Positions 17,858 through 26,189 of a stretch of 64,000 bases of DNA are shown piece by piece. The DNA is from Rhodobacter sp. Lineage in GTDB: Bacteria > Pseudomonadota > Alphaproteobacteria > Rhodobacterales > Rhodobacteraceae. Every line of letters begins with the position of its first letter. Within the stretch, counting starts at the first letter, position 1. The translations under genes and the position numbers were made by a program. The notes beneath the pieces were generated by a model that was not told where the DNA came from, ran no database searches, and worked only from the letters and a program-made list of their open reading frames with translations. The stretch is from contig JACKKE010000008.1 in the NCBI GenBank assembly GCA_020637595.1, forward strand, positions 156,923 through 220,922, given 5' to 3'.

Positions 17858-19693
17858 TCAGTCCTCCATCGCCTCCAGCTCGTCGATGAAGCCCGAGATC
17901 ATGCTCAACCCCTTGTCCCAGAAGGCCGGGTCCGTGGCATCCAGCCCGAAGGGCGCCAGCAGCTCCTTGTGGTGCTTCGAACCGCCGGCGGCGAGCATGG
18001 CGAAATACTTGTCCTGAAACCCCTCGGGCGCATCCCGATAGGCCGCATACAGCGCGTTCACCAGCCCGTCGCCAAAGGCATAGGCGTAAACATAGAACGG
18101 CGAGTGGACGAAATGCGGGATATAGGACCAGAAGGTCTCATACCCATCCATGAAGCGGAACACCGGGCCGAGGCTCTCGGCCTGCACCGACATCCACAGC
18201 ACGTTGATGTCGTCGGGGGTCAGTTCGCCCTCGCGCCGCGCCGCGTGCAGCTTGCACTCGAAGTCATAGAAGGCGATCTGGCGCACGACCGTGTTGATCA
18301 TGTCCTCGACCTTGCCGGCGAGCAGCGTCTTGCGCTCGGCGGGGCTTTTCGCATTGGCCAGAAGCCGCTGGAAGGTCAGCATCTCGCCAAAGACCGAGGC
18401 GGTTTCGGCCAGCGTCAGCGGCGTCGCGGACAACAGTTCCCCCTGACCCGCCGCCAGGCGCTGGTGCACACCGTGGCCCAGCTCATGCGCCAGGGTCATC
18501 ACGTCGCGCGGCTTGCCCAGGTAGTTCAGCATCACATAGGGGTGGACAGTGGTGACCGTAGGATGGGCAAAGGCCCCCGGGGCTTTGCCCATCTTCACCC
18601 CGGCGTCGATCCAGCCCTTGTCGAAGAAGGGTTGCGCCAGATCGGCCATGCGCGGGTCGAAATCGGCATAGGCCGACATCACCGTCTCGCGCGCCTCGCG
18701 CCAGCCGATGCTGCGCGGCGCCTCGATCGGCAGCGGCGCGTTGCGGTCCCAAACCTCGAGCCACTCCATCCCCAGCCATTTGGCCTTGAGCGCATAGTAG
18801 CGGTGGCTGAGACGCGGGTAGGCCGCGACGACGGCGTTGCGCAGCGCCTCGACCACCTCGGGCTCGACGTGGTTCGACAGGTGGCGGCCGTGCTGCGGTG
18901 TCGGCATATGGCGCCAGCGGTCGGTGATTTCCTTGTCCTTGGCCAACGTGTTGTGGACCCGGGCAAAGAGGCGGATGTTCGCCTCGAACACCGTGGCCAG
19001 GGCTCGCGCGGCGGCCTCGCGGCGGGGTCGGGCGGGGTCGGTCAGCAGGTTCAACGTGGCTTCCAGCGGCAGGGGCTCGTCCTCGCCCGACACCTCGAAG
19101 CTGAGCCCGGCCATCGTCTCGTCAAACAGGCGGTTCCAGGCGGCGGCGCCGACGGTCGACTGGTCGTGCAGGAATTTCTCAAGTTCATCCGACAGCTGGT
19201 GTGGGCGCATCGCGCGCATCCGCTCGATCACCGGGCGATAGCGGCCGAGATCGGCATTCGCCGTCAGCAGCGCCTCCATCGCCGCATCCTCGATGCGGTT
19301 GATTTCCAGGCTGAAGAAGACCAGCGGCGTGGTCGCTACGGTGACCCGGTCCTGGGCGTCGGCCATGAACTTGGCGCGGCTCGAATCCGTGGTCATCTGG
19401 TAATAGCGCAGGCCCGCATAGCTCATCAGCCGGCCGGCGGTGATGTCGATGGCCTCGTAATCCTGGATGCATTTCAGCATCTGCGCGGCGTCGAGCGTCG
19501 CCAGCTTGCCCTCATACTGCGCGGCGAAGCCGGCGCAGGCGGTGTCCAGCCAGTCGAGATCCTCGGCGATCTGCGGCGAGTCCGGGCTGGCGTAGAGATC
19601 GGTCAGATCCCATTCCGGCAGATCACCCAGGGCTTTGCCCGAAACATCGGCATCGAAGCGGCGCAGGTCGGACAGGGCGGGCAGTCGGAACAT
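17858..19693 (-). CDS. pepF: Oligoendopeptidase F family metallopeptidase (M3)
   Basis: This 611-residue cytoplasmic zinc peptidase degrades short peptides. The zinc site HELGH lies at residues 403-407 (MTLAHELGHGVHQ), with the downstream glutamate in LTLAETASVFGE. The substrate-binding block FWSYIPHFVHSPFYVYAYAFGDGLVNALY and KAPGAFAHPTVTTVHPYVMLNY are typical of the Rhodobacterales PepF group. ATG 19693 (MFRLPAL) is favoured because GGAG sits 7 nt upstream; the ATG two codons earlier is too close to it. It lies downstream of the bmt gene on the same strand, separated by a hairpin. Confidence 0.93.
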   Translation of the reverse strand: MFRLPALSDLRRFDADVSGKALGDLPEWDLTDLYASPDSPQIAEDLDWLDTACAGFAAQYEGKLATLDAAQMLKCIQDYEAIDITAGRLMSYAGLRYYQMTTDSSRAKFMADAQDRVTVATTPLVFFSLEINRIEDAAMEALLTANADLGRYRPVIERMRAMRPHQLSDELEKFLHDQSTVGAAAWNRLFDETMAGLSFEVSGEDEPLPLEATLNLLTDPARPRREAAARALATVFEANIRLFARVHNTLAKDKEITDRWRHMPTPQHGRHLSNHVEPEVVEALRNAVVAAYPRLSHRYYALKAKWLGMEWLEVWDRNAPLPIEAPRSIGWREARETVMSAYADFDPRMADLAQPFFDKGWIDAGVKMGKAPGAFAHPTVTTVHPYVMLNYLGKPRDVMTLAHELGHGVHQRLAAGQGELLSATPLTLAETASVFGEMLTFQRLLANAKSPAERKTLLAGKVEDMINTVVRQIAFYDFECKLHAARREGELTPDDINVLWMSVQAESLGPVFRFMDGYETFWSYIPHFVHSPFYVYAYAFGDGLVNALYAAYRDAPEGFQDKYFAMLAAGGSKHHKELLAPFGLDATDPAFWDKGLSMISGFIDELEAMED

Positions 19694-19751
19694 CGGCATT
19701 CTCCAGGTGGCTTTTCCCGGATGTAGCGGCCGAGCGGGACGGAAACAAGGC

Positions 19752-19778
19752 AAAGCCCCGCCGAGGGGGCGGGGCTTG
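19752..19778 (-). terminator. Hairpin downstream of the bmt gene
   Basis: On the minus strand an AAGCCCCGCC/GGCGGGGCTT stem with a short C-rich loop is followed by TTTGCC, 20 bp beyond the bmt stop codon. It likely limits read-through into pepF. Confidence 0.6.
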
Positions 19779-19798
19779 CGCAGGTCGGGCGGGATGGG

Positions 19799-20833
19799 TC
19801 AGCCGCGACGACGCCCGCGGCGCTCGCGCCCGCGGCCGTGGTCATGGCCGCAGCCGCCGCCGGTGCCGTCCGATTCGGACGAGAAGGGGCCGACCGTGGC
19901 GACGATCTGTTCCAGGCTGGGGCGCTCGCCGCGCGGGCGGCTGTCGAGCGCCGCGCGCATCGCCCGCAGGTGCTCGGGCATCGTGCCGCAGCAGCCGCCG
20001 ATGATCGAGGCGCCGGCATCGCGTGCCAGCACCGCGTATTCGGCCATCAGCGCGGGCGTGCCGTCATACTGGATCTCGCCCTCGACGTATTTCGGGATGC
20101 CGGCGTTGCCCTTGGCGATCACCGGCAGGGCGGGGTCCAGCGCGGTCATCCCGAGGATCGTGCGCAGCAGGTCCGAGGCGCCGACGCCGCAGTTGGCACC
20201 GAAGGCCACCGGCGGATAGGCCAGCTTGTCGACCAGCTTGACGAAATCGGTCGAGGTCACGCCCATCATCGTGCGCCCGGCGGTGTCGAAGCTCATGGTG
20301 CCAGCCCAGGGCATGTTGGCGCGCTGGCAGGCCTCGGCGGCGGCGCGGTATTCCTCGGGGGCGGAAATCGTTTCCACCCACAGCACGTCGGCGCCGCCGG
20401 CTTTCAGGCCTTCGGCCTGTTCGTGGAACCATTCGACGGCGATCTCGTGGGTCAGTTCGCCCATCGGCGCCATGATCTCGCCGGTCGGGCCCATCGAGCC
20501 TGCGACCAGCACCTTGTGGCCGGCCTGGTCCGCGACCTCGCGGCCGATCTCGGCGCCGATGCGGTTCAGCTCGTGCACCCGGCCCTGTGCCTGGTGCAGC
20601 TTCAGCCGCCCGGCATTGCCGCCGAAGGTGTTGGTCAGAAACAGGTCCGAGCCGGCCTCGACCGCGGCGGCATAGAGCGCGCGGATCCGGTCGGGGTGAT
20701 CGGTGTTCCAGAACTCGGGCGCCTCGCCCGCCGTCAGCCCCATGTTGAAGAGGTTGGTCCCGGTGGCGCCGTCAGCCATCAGAAAGCCGCGCTCGGCCAG
20801 AAGGGTGCTCAGGGGATCGGTCTTGAGGGTCAT
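19799..20833 (-). CDS. bmt: Betaine--homocysteine S-methyltransferase
   Basis: This 344-residue zinc enzyme transfers a methyl group to homocysteine to make methionine. The barrel opens with MADGATGTNLFNMGL. Zinc-binding cysteines are Cys215 (GANCGVGASD) and the Cys281-Cys282 pair (IIGGCCGTMPEH). In Rhodobacterales this gene is usually annotated as betaine-dependent. The C-terminal ~25 residues are a Gly/His/Arg-rich low-complexity tail not needed for the barrel. ATG 20833 is chosen by homology, but its ribosome site is weak, and an alternative ATG at 20866 lies inside a hairpin. The choice of betaine as methyl donor is inferred from the family. Confidence 0.88.
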   Translation of the reverse strand: MTLKTDPLSTLLAERGFLMADGATGTNLFNMGLTAGEAPEFWNTDHPDRIRALYAAAVEAGSDLFLTNTFGGNAGRLKLHQAQGRVHELNRIGAEIGREVADQAGHKVLVAGSMGPTGEIMAPMGELTHEIAVEWFHEQAEGLKAGGADVLWVETISAPEEYRAAAEACQRANMPWAGTMSFDTAGRTMMGVTSTDFVKLVDKLAYPPVAFGANCGVGASDLLRTILGMTALDPALPVIAKGNAGIPKYVEGEIQYDGTPALMAEYAVLARDAGASIIGGCCGTMPEHLRAMRAALDSRPRGERPSLEQIVATVGPFSSESDGTGGGCGHDHGRGRERRGRRRG

Positions 20834-20857
20834 GGCGCTGTCTTTCGCAAGAAAAAC

Positions 20858-20882
20858 GCGCCGCATGGGCTGCGGCGCGCGG
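20858..20882 (-). terminator. Terminator-like hairpin in the bmt leader
   Basis: On the minus strand a CGCGCCGCA/TGCGGCGCG stem with a short loop is followed by TTTTTC, only 24 bp before the bmt start codon. It either ends the upstream zeta transcript or works as an attenuator for bmt. Confidence 0.6.
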
Positions 20883-20971
20883 TGGTTATCGCACAAGGTG
20901 CGCCCGGGGGCAAATGCGCCGCGCTCATATCCTTGATGAGGCGCGTTCCCAAGGCGGGCAGGGCAGGGGCC

Positions 20972-21286
20972 TCAGCCCTCCTTGACCAGCTGGTCTTTGG
21001 CGGCGCGGTGCAGCTCGACCATCTTGGAGCGGATCTCGGCCTCGGTGGCCTTGCCGTCCAGATCCTTGACCAGCTTGCGCACCACGTCCTCGTCGCCGTC
21101 TTCCTCGAAATCGGCCTTGATGACTTCCATCTCATAGGCCTTCACGGCGTCGCCCGTCTTGCCGAGCAGTGCCGCGGCCCAGTCGCCCAGCATCTTGTTG
21201 CGGCGGGAGATGGCCTTGAACGCCATCTCGGCGTCGTGCGCGTACTTGGATTCGAAGGCGCGTTCGCGATCGTCGAAGGTGCTCAT
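20972..21286 (-). CDS. F1-ATPase inhibitor zeta subunit (DUF1476)
   Basis: The 104-residue protein is the exact length of the Paracoccus denitrificans zeta subunit, an alphaproteobacterial inhibitor that blocks ATP hydrolysis by F1FO-ATP synthase. The inhibitory N-terminus MSTFDDRERAFESKYAHDAEMAFKAISRRNKMLGDWAA is conserved, followed by the helical bundle YEMEVIKADFEEDGDEDVVRKLVKDL. ATG 21286 is the family start. It is divergent from purC at 21490 and upstream of bmt. The role follows from studies of the Paracoccus homologue; nothing local adds to it. Confidence 0.92.
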   Translation of the reverse strand: MSTFDDRERAFESKYAHDAEMAFKAISRRNKMLGDWAAALLGKTGDAVKAYEMEVIKADFEEDGDEDVVRKLVKDLDGKATEAEIRSKMVELHRAAKDQLVKEG

Positions 21287-21489
21287 GGGGTCGGGCCTCT
21301 TGAAAAGTTCCATTTGGGCGTTTCATCCCCAGATATGGGGGGAACGCGCGCCCGCTGCAAGCCTTGTTTGCATGCGCGGCGAGCTGTGCAGGGGCGATGC
21401 TTGCGGGGCAGGCCGGCATGGCGTATAGGCTGCCCTGACTGAAGCCGCCCGCCCGTCACCGGAGCGGGCCTGACCGGGAATCATCCGAC

Positions 21490-22251
21490 ATGGCACGACG
21501 CACCAAGGTGTACGAGGGCAAGGCCAAGATCCTGTATGAAGGCCCCGAACCGGGAACGTTCATCCAGTATTTCAAGGACGACGCCACGGCCTTCAACGCC
21601 GAGAAACACGACGTGATCGAGGGCAAGGGCGTGCTGAACAACCGCCTGTCGGAATATTTCATGTCCGGCCTCAACGAGATCGGCGTGCCGACCCATTTCA
21701 TCCGCCGCATCAACATGCGCGAGCAGCTGATCCGCGCGGTCGAGATGATTCCGTTGGAAGTCGTGGTGCGCAACATCGCCGCAGGGTCGATCTCGAAGCG
21801 GCTGGGCATTGATGAGGGCACGCCGCTGCCGCGCCCGATCGTCGAGTTCTACTATAAGAACGACGGGCTGGGCGATCCGATGGTCAGCGAAGAGCATATC
21901 CTCGCCTTCGGCTGGGCGACGCATCAGGATCTGGACGACATGGTGGCGCTGGCGCTGCGGGTCAACGACTTCCTGTCGGGTGTGATGATGGGCGTCGGCA
22001 TCAAGCTGGTGGATTTCAAGATCGAGATCGGCCGCATCTATGATGGCGATTTCCAGCGCCTCGTGGTGGCCGACGAGATCAGCCCCGACAGCTGCCGCCT
22101 GTGGGACGCCAAGACCGGCCAGAAGCTGGACAAGGACGTGTTCCGCCGCGATCTGGGCAACCTCAGCGAGGCCTATGCCGAGGTGGCGCGCCGGCTGGGC
22201 GTGATGCCCGCCAACGCGACCCCGATCACCAAGCCGAAACTGATGAACTGA
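21490..22251 (+). CDS. purC: Phosphoribosylaminoimidazole-succinocarboxamide synthase
   Basis: This 253-residue SAICAR synthetase joins CAIR and aspartate in purine synthesis. Motifs: RRTKVYEGKAKILYEGPEPGTFIQYFKDD (N-terminal ATP-binding half), LEVVVRNIAAGSISKRLG, VDFKIEIGR and ISPDSCRLWD. The ATG at 21490 is the family start. It is followed after 10 bp by purS, an arrangement usual in Rhodobacterales. Confidence 0.98.
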   Translation: MARRTKVYEGKAKILYEGPEPGTFIQYFKDDATAFNAEKHDVIEGKGVLNNRLSEYFMSGLNEIGVPTHFIRRINMREQLIRAVEMIPLEVVVRNIAAGSISKRLGIDEGTPLPRPIVEFYYKNDGLGDPMVSEEHILAFGWATHQDLDDMVALALRVNDFLSGVMMGVGIKLVDFKIEIGRIYDGDFQRLVVADEISPDSCRLWDAKTGQKLDKDVFRRDLGNLSEAYAEVARRLGVMPANATPITKPKLMN

Positions 22252-22261
22252 GGAAGACCCC

Positions 22262-22504
22262 ATGAAGGCGCGCGTGCATGTGATGCTGAAGACCGGCGTT
22301 CTGGATCCGCAGGGCGAGGCTGTGCGCCACGCGCTGGGCGCTCTGGGCTTTGAGGGCGTCGAGGCGGTCCGCCAGGGCAAGGTGATCGAGCTGGATCTGG
22401 CGGGCGCGGACCGCGCGGCGGCCGAGGCCGAGGTCAAGGCGATGTGCGAGAAGCTGCTGGCGAACACGGTGATCGAGCGTTACGACATCGAGATCACCGG
22501 TTGA
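22262..22504 (+). CDS. purS: FGAM synthase subunit PurS
   Basis: The 80-residue PurS is the small structural subunit of the three-part formylglycinamidine ribonucleotide synthase (PurL-PurQ-PurS). It opens MKARVHVMLKTGVLDPQGEAVRHALGALGF and ends CEKLLANTVIERYDIEI, both typical. It is co-transcribed with purC (10-bp gap, GAGGAAG site). purQ normally comes next in related genomes but is absent from this position. Confidence 0.97.
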   Translation: MKARVHVMLKTGVLDPQGEAVRHALGALGFEGVEAVRQGKVIELDLAGADRAAAEAEVKAMCEKLLANTVIERYDIEITG

Positions 22505-22638
22505 TCTGATCAGCCGGTCGCGGGGGCGCTGCCGCGCTCTGTCGCGGGGTCTGCGACCCCGCGCCGTCGCTTGGGCAGGTGGCTCGCGTGCCGCGAGCCT
22601 GAAGGGGGGCTTTGCCCCCCTCTTTGCTGCGCAAATTC

Positions 22639-22672
22639 ACCCCCCAGGATATTTGAGACGCAAAGATGGGGG
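22639..22672. repeat. Copy of the GGATATTT/GCAAAGATGGGG intergenic repeat
   Basis: The run ACCCCCCAGGATATTT is followed by GAGACGCAAAGATGGGGG. It differs from the 17653 copy by a few bases and again lies between convergent genes (purS and the metallo-hydrolase). Just upstream (22610-22630) is a GGGGGGC/GCCCCCC hairpin. Confidence 0.8.
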
Positions 22673-23734
22673 TCAGGCCGGGGGTATGGCCCAGGTTTCG
22701 GCCGGGGCGAGGGCGCGGAAGCGGTTACGGGGGATGGTCTGGGCATCGAGCGCCTGGTTCAGCGCCTCGAGCGGCGCGCTGCGGGCCTCGTCGGTCAGCT
22801 GGAAGGTGCCCCAGTGGTGACCGATGGCCCAGGTTGCTCGGGAGAGTCGGAACCCCTGCACGGCTTCGTCCGGGTTCTGGTGCTGGCCCTGCATGAACCA
22901 GCGCGGCTCATAGGCGCCGACCGGCAGGATCGCGGCGCGCAGGGGGCCGAAACGGTCGGGCAGGTCGCGGTAGGGGCGGCCCGCGTCAAAGCCGGTGTCG
23001 CCGATGTGCAGCACGGCGCCGGCCGGACCGGTCAGCACGAAACCCGCCCAGAGCGCCATCGAGCGGTCATTGAGGCCGCGGGCCGACCAGTGGTGGCAGG
23101 GCACGCAATGCACCGTCAGCGGGACGAGGGGGCTGCTGTCACCCCAGTCCAGGGCTGCCGTGCGCAACCCGGTCGCGGCGATGATCGCATCGTTACCCAG
23201 CGGTGTGACGACCTGCGGGTCATGCACCGCCTTGAGCCGGTGCAGGGTGGCGAGGTCAAGGTGGTCGTAGTGGCTGTGGGTCAGCAGAACCGCGTCGATC
23301 GGTGGCAGGTCCTCGAAGGCGATGCCCGGGGCGGTGACGCGGCGCGGGCCGGCGAAGGACAGGGGCGAGGCGCGGTCTGACCAGACGGGATCGGTCAGGA
23401 TGTTGAGGCCGGCGGTCTGGATCAGCAGCGTGGCATGGCCGACCATCGTCACCGTCAGGTCGTCGACCCGGGGCGCCGGGCGGGCGGTGGCGGTCAGAGG
23501 GACGCTGTCCGGCCAATGGCTGCGCGCGCCGTTGAAGCGCCAGCGCAGCAGGTCGGACAGCCCGTTCGGCGCCGTGCCACCGGGGTTGAAGAAACGCAGC
23601 CCGTCGAAATGATCACTGACCGGACCCCGGTAATAACGGTTGGTTCTGCGTGCCACGGCCATGCCTGCACCGCCCCCGGCCGCGGCGAGGCCGGTCAGCA
23701 GCGCAGCCCCCTGAAGAAAGCGTCTGCGGTTCAT
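22673..23734 (-). CDS. Tat-exported metallo-beta-lactamase-fold hydrolase (NAPE-PLD/UlaG-like)
   Basis: This 353-residue protein starts with a twin-arginine signal (MNRRRFLQGAALLTGLAAAGGG). The metal-binding motif HSHYDHLD lies at about 153-160, and further ligands appear in CVPCHHWSARG, HIGDTGFD and AIGHHWGTFQL. The overall pattern matches the NAPE-PLD-like MBL group, whose characterised members are phosphodiesterases. It probably folds with its metals in the cytoplasm and is exported to the periplasm. It is convergent with purS and divergent from cmk. The substrate is unknown. Confidence 0.88.
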   Translation of the reverse strand: MNRRRFLQGAALLTGLAAAGGGAGMAVARRTNRYYRGPVSDHFDGLRFFNPGGTAPNGLSDLLRWRFNGARSHWPDSVPLTATARPAPRVDDLTVTMVGHATLLIQTAGLNILTDPVWSDRASPLSFAGPRRVTAPGIAFEDLPPIDAVLLTHSHYDHLDLATLHRLKAVHDPQVVTPLGNDAIIAATGLRTAALDWGDSSPLVPLTVHCVPCHHWSARGLNDRSMALWAGFVLTGPAGAVLHIGDTGFDAGRPYRDLPDRFGPLRAAILPVGAYEPRWFMQGQHQNPDEAVQGFRLSRATWAIGHHWGTFQLTDEARSAPLEALNQALDAQTIPRNRFRALAPAETWAIPPA

Positions 23735-23814
23735 GCCCTCCGATATCGTGTGCTTGCCGGGGGTTTCAAGGGCGGCCGCAATCGGGTATGCGCGACGCGA
23801 AAACGGAGGCAGAG

Positions 23815-24399
23815 ATGATCTTTACGGTTGCGGTGGATGGTCCGGCGGCAGCGGGCAAGGGAACGATCAGCCGGGCACTGGCCGACCGCTTTGGTTTTGC
23901 ACATCTGGATACGGGGCTGCTGTATCGGGCGGTGGGGGCCAAGGGCGGCGATCCGGTGCAGGCGGCCGAGGGGCTGACGCCCGAGGATCTGGCGCGCGGC
24001 GATCTGCGGACGATGGCGGCGGGCGAGGCGGCGAGCAAGGTCGCGGCGATCCCCGCGGTGCGCGCGGCGTTGGTCGCCTTTCAGCGCAATTTCGCCCGGC
24101 GCGCGGGTGGTGCGGTGCTGGACGGGCGCGACATCGGCACGGTGATCTGCCCCGAGGCCGAGGTGAAGCTTTTTGTCACCGCCAGCGCCGAGGTGCGCGC
24201 GCATCGCCGCTGGCTGGAGGTTGGCGGCGACGCGGCGCAGGTGCTGGCCGAGGTGCGCGCGCGTGATGACCGCGACATGAATCGCGCGGATGCGCCGCTG
24301 AAACCGGCCTCGGATGCGGTGCTGATCGACACCTCGGATCTGTCGATCGACGCGGCGGTCGAGGCCGCGGCGGCCGAGGTCGCGCGGCGCCTGGGTTAA
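23815..24399 (+). CDS. cmk: Cytidylate kinase
   Basis: This 194-residue P-loop kinase phosphorylates CMP and dCMP. Motifs: VAVDGPAAAGKGTISRALA (Walker A), FAHLDTGLLYRAV, GRDIGTVICPEAEVKLF and the lid RDDRDMNRADAPLKPASDAVLIDTS. It is somewhat shorter than E. coli Cmk (227), as in other alphaproteobacteria. ATG 23815 follows a GGAGG-like site; the long in-frame upstream extension is not typical. The last 4 bp overlap the convergent murQ stop codon. In many relatives cmk sits near aroA and rpsA; here aroA is 11 kb away. Confidence 0.96.
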   Translation: MIFTVAVDGPAAAGKGTISRALADRFGFAHLDTGLLYRAVGAKGGDPVQAAEGLTPEDLARGDLRTMAAGEAASKVAAIPAVRAALVAFQRNFARRAGGAVLDGRDIGTVICPEAEVKLFVTASAEVRAHRRWLEVGGDAAQVLAEVRARDDRDMNRADAPLKPASDAVLIDTSDLSIDAAVEAAAAEVARRLG

Positions 24400-25280
24400 T
24401 CCAGCACCCGCGCCAGGATCCCGCCGGCGGCGTCCAGCCGCGCCCGGGCGGTCCCGGCATCGACCCCCAGCAGCAGCATGGCCACGGCGCATTTGGTCGT
24501 GCCGCCCTCGGCCAGGGCGGCGGCGGCCTGCGCGGCGGTTGCGCCGGTCAGTTCGGTCACCATCCGCTCGGCGCGGGCGCGCAGCTTGGCGTTTGTCGGG
24601 CGCATGTCGACCATGCGGCCGCGCCAGACATGGCCGAGGCGCACCATGATCCCGGTGGACAGGCAGTTGAGCAGGATCTTCTGCGCGGTGCCGGCCTTCA
24701 TCCGGGTTGACCCGGCGATGATCTCGGCCCCGGTGGCCGCGATCAGCGCGATCTCGGCCTGCGTAGCGAGGGGTGAGCCGGGCACATTGGTCACCGCGAT
24801 CGCCAGCGCCCCCCGGGCCTGTGCATGCCGGAGCCCGGCCAGCGTGTAGGGCGTGCGCCCCGAGGCGGCGACGGCGATGGCGACATCGTGGGGGCCGACC
24901 TGCAGCGCATCGAGCGCCTGCGGGGCGGCGGCGGTGTCGTCCTCGGCCCCTTCGACCGCGTGGATCAGCGCACCCTCGCCACCGGCCATCAGTGCGACGG
25001 CGCGGGGTGGCGGCCAGTCGAAGGTGGGTTTCAGTTCCGCCGCATCCAGCACCGCCAAACGCCCCGAGGTGCCGGCACCCAGATAGATCAGCCGCCCGCC
25101 CCGCGCCAGCCGCTCGGCGGCAGCGTTGATGGCGCGGGCGAGGTTGGGCGCGGCGGCTTCGGCGGCCTCGGCGGCGGCGCGCTGGGTGCTCAGCAGTGCC
25201 TCGGCCAGGGCGGCTGTGTCCCAGGTCTCGATCCCGTCATAGCGGGGATCGGCGTCTTCGGTGCTGATCGGGCGGGTCAT
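24396..25280 (-). CDS. murQ: N-acetylmuramic acid 6-phosphate etherase
   Basis: This 294-residue SIS-domain lyase splits the lactyl ether of MurNAc-6-phosphate to give GlcNAc-6-phosphate and D-lactate, in recycling of peptidoglycan sugar. Motifs: STEDADPRYDGIETWDTAALAEALL, YLGAGTSGRLAVLDAAELKPTF, MAGGEGALIHAVEGAEDD, AVAASGRTPYTL and GSTRMKAGTAQKILLNCLSTG. ATG 25280 overlaps the nagK-like stop codon as ATGA, so the two are translationally coupled. The tail overlaps convergent cmk by 4 bp. Anhydro-MurNAc kinase is not in the window. Confidence 0.95.
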   Translation of the reverse strand: MTRPISTEDADPRYDGIETWDTAALAEALLSTQRAAAEAAEAAAPNLARAINAAAERLARGGRLIYLGAGTSGRLAVLDAAELKPTFDWPPPRAVALMAGGEGALIHAVEGAEDDTAAAPQALDALQVGPHDVAIAVAASGRTPYTLAGLRHAQARGALAIAVTNVPGSPLATQAEIALIAATGAEIIAGSTRMKAGTAQKILLNCLSTGIMVRLGHVWRGRMVDMRPTNAKLRARAERMVTELTGATAAQAAAALAEGGTTKCAVAMLLLGVDAGTARARLDAAGGILARVLD

Positions 25281-26185
25281 CGGGCCTCCGGCAGAAAACG
25301 GTCGCGCGCCATTGCAGCGGCATGGGCGGCGGCGTCGAGGGTCATCGGCTGCAGATCGACCCCGGGCAGGTCCGCGCGCATCGCTGCGGCAATCGCCGGG
25401 TGCAACGCCAGCACGCCGCCGGTCAGCCCCACCGGCGCCGCACCACAACGGGCGATCAGGGCATGGCCGAGGCGCGCGAGTTCCTGTCCGGCGTGGTGCA
25501 GGATTTCCAGCGCGGCGGCATCGCCCTCGTGCGCGGCGGCGGCCACGGCGGTGGCCAGCCTGCCGATCGCGCCGCGGTCGCGGCCATAGACATAGCGGCG
25601 GGTGTCCTCCCAGTCCTCACCGCCGATCGCGGCGAAGAGGTGACGGGCGAGGATCTTGACCCCCTCGGGATGGCCGGCGTGGTCGATGGCGCGCCAGACC
25701 CGGTCCAGCGCCCTGAGCGCGATCCATGCGCCCGAGCCGCCATCGTCGATCAGTGCCCCGCGTCCGCCGACCAGAGTGATGCCGCCGCCAGCATCGACCG
25801 ACAGCCCGACCGAGCCGGTGCCCGCCAGCACCAGATGCCCGCCGCCCCGTGGAAAGGCGGTGTGCCAGGCCAGAACCATGTCGTTGAGGGCCTGCACCCG
25901 TGCGGCCGCAAGGTCCAGGGCCCCGGCGGCGGTGGCGATCAGGTCGTCATCGGGCTGCAGGCCGCTGCCGGTGATGCCCAGAACCGCGCCCTGCAGCGGT
26001 CCCGGGGCGGCGGCGGCGCATCCGGCCAGGGCCTCGACAAAGGCCGTGCGGCTGGCGGCATCGAACAGCAGCCCGGTCGCTCCGGCCTGCGTGCCGCGAG
26101 CGACCAGCGCGCCGCCGGCGTCCCGCGCCACCCAGCGCGTCGCCGTGCCGCCCATGTCGATGCCCAGCCACAGCGCGCCGGTCAT
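25277..26185 (-). CDS. N-acetylglucosamine kinase-like ATPase (BadF/BcrA family)
   Basis: This 302-residue sugar kinase has the actin-like ATPase motifs WLGIDMGGTATRWV (phosphate 1), VLAGTGSVGLSV (phosphate 2) and LIDDGGSGAWIALRAL. The family phosphorylates GlcNAc, glucosamine or related amino sugars released from wall recycling. The start ATG 26185 gives the expected N-terminus. It lies 4 bp after the DUF3237 gene and overlaps murQ by 4 bp, which supports a role in amino-sugar salvage. The exact substrate (GlcNAc versus MurNAc) is not determined. Confidence 0.88.
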   Translation of the reverse strand: MTGALWLGIDMGGTATRWVARDAGGALVARGTQAGATGLLFDAASRTAFVEALAGCAAAAPGPLQGAVLGITGSGLQPDDDLIATAAGALDLAAARVQALNDMVLAWHTAFPRGGGHLVLAGTGSVGLSVDAGGGITLVGGRGALIDDGGSGAWIALRALDRVWRAIDHAGHPEGVKILARHLFAAIGGEDWEDTRRYVYGRDRGAIGRLATAVAAAAHEGDAAALEILHHAGQELARLGHALIARCGAAPVGLTGGVLALHPAIAAAMRADLPGVDLQPMTLDAAAHAAAMARDRFLPEAR

Positions 26186-26189
26186 CGGG

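Noticed and set aside
18557..18594. A GTAGGATG...GCCCATC palindrome inside pepF that resembles the intergenic repeat
   Set aside because: The residues it encodes (MGKAPGAFAHPTV) are a conserved block of the M3B family, so the symmetry comes from coding sequence, unlike the pyc copy.
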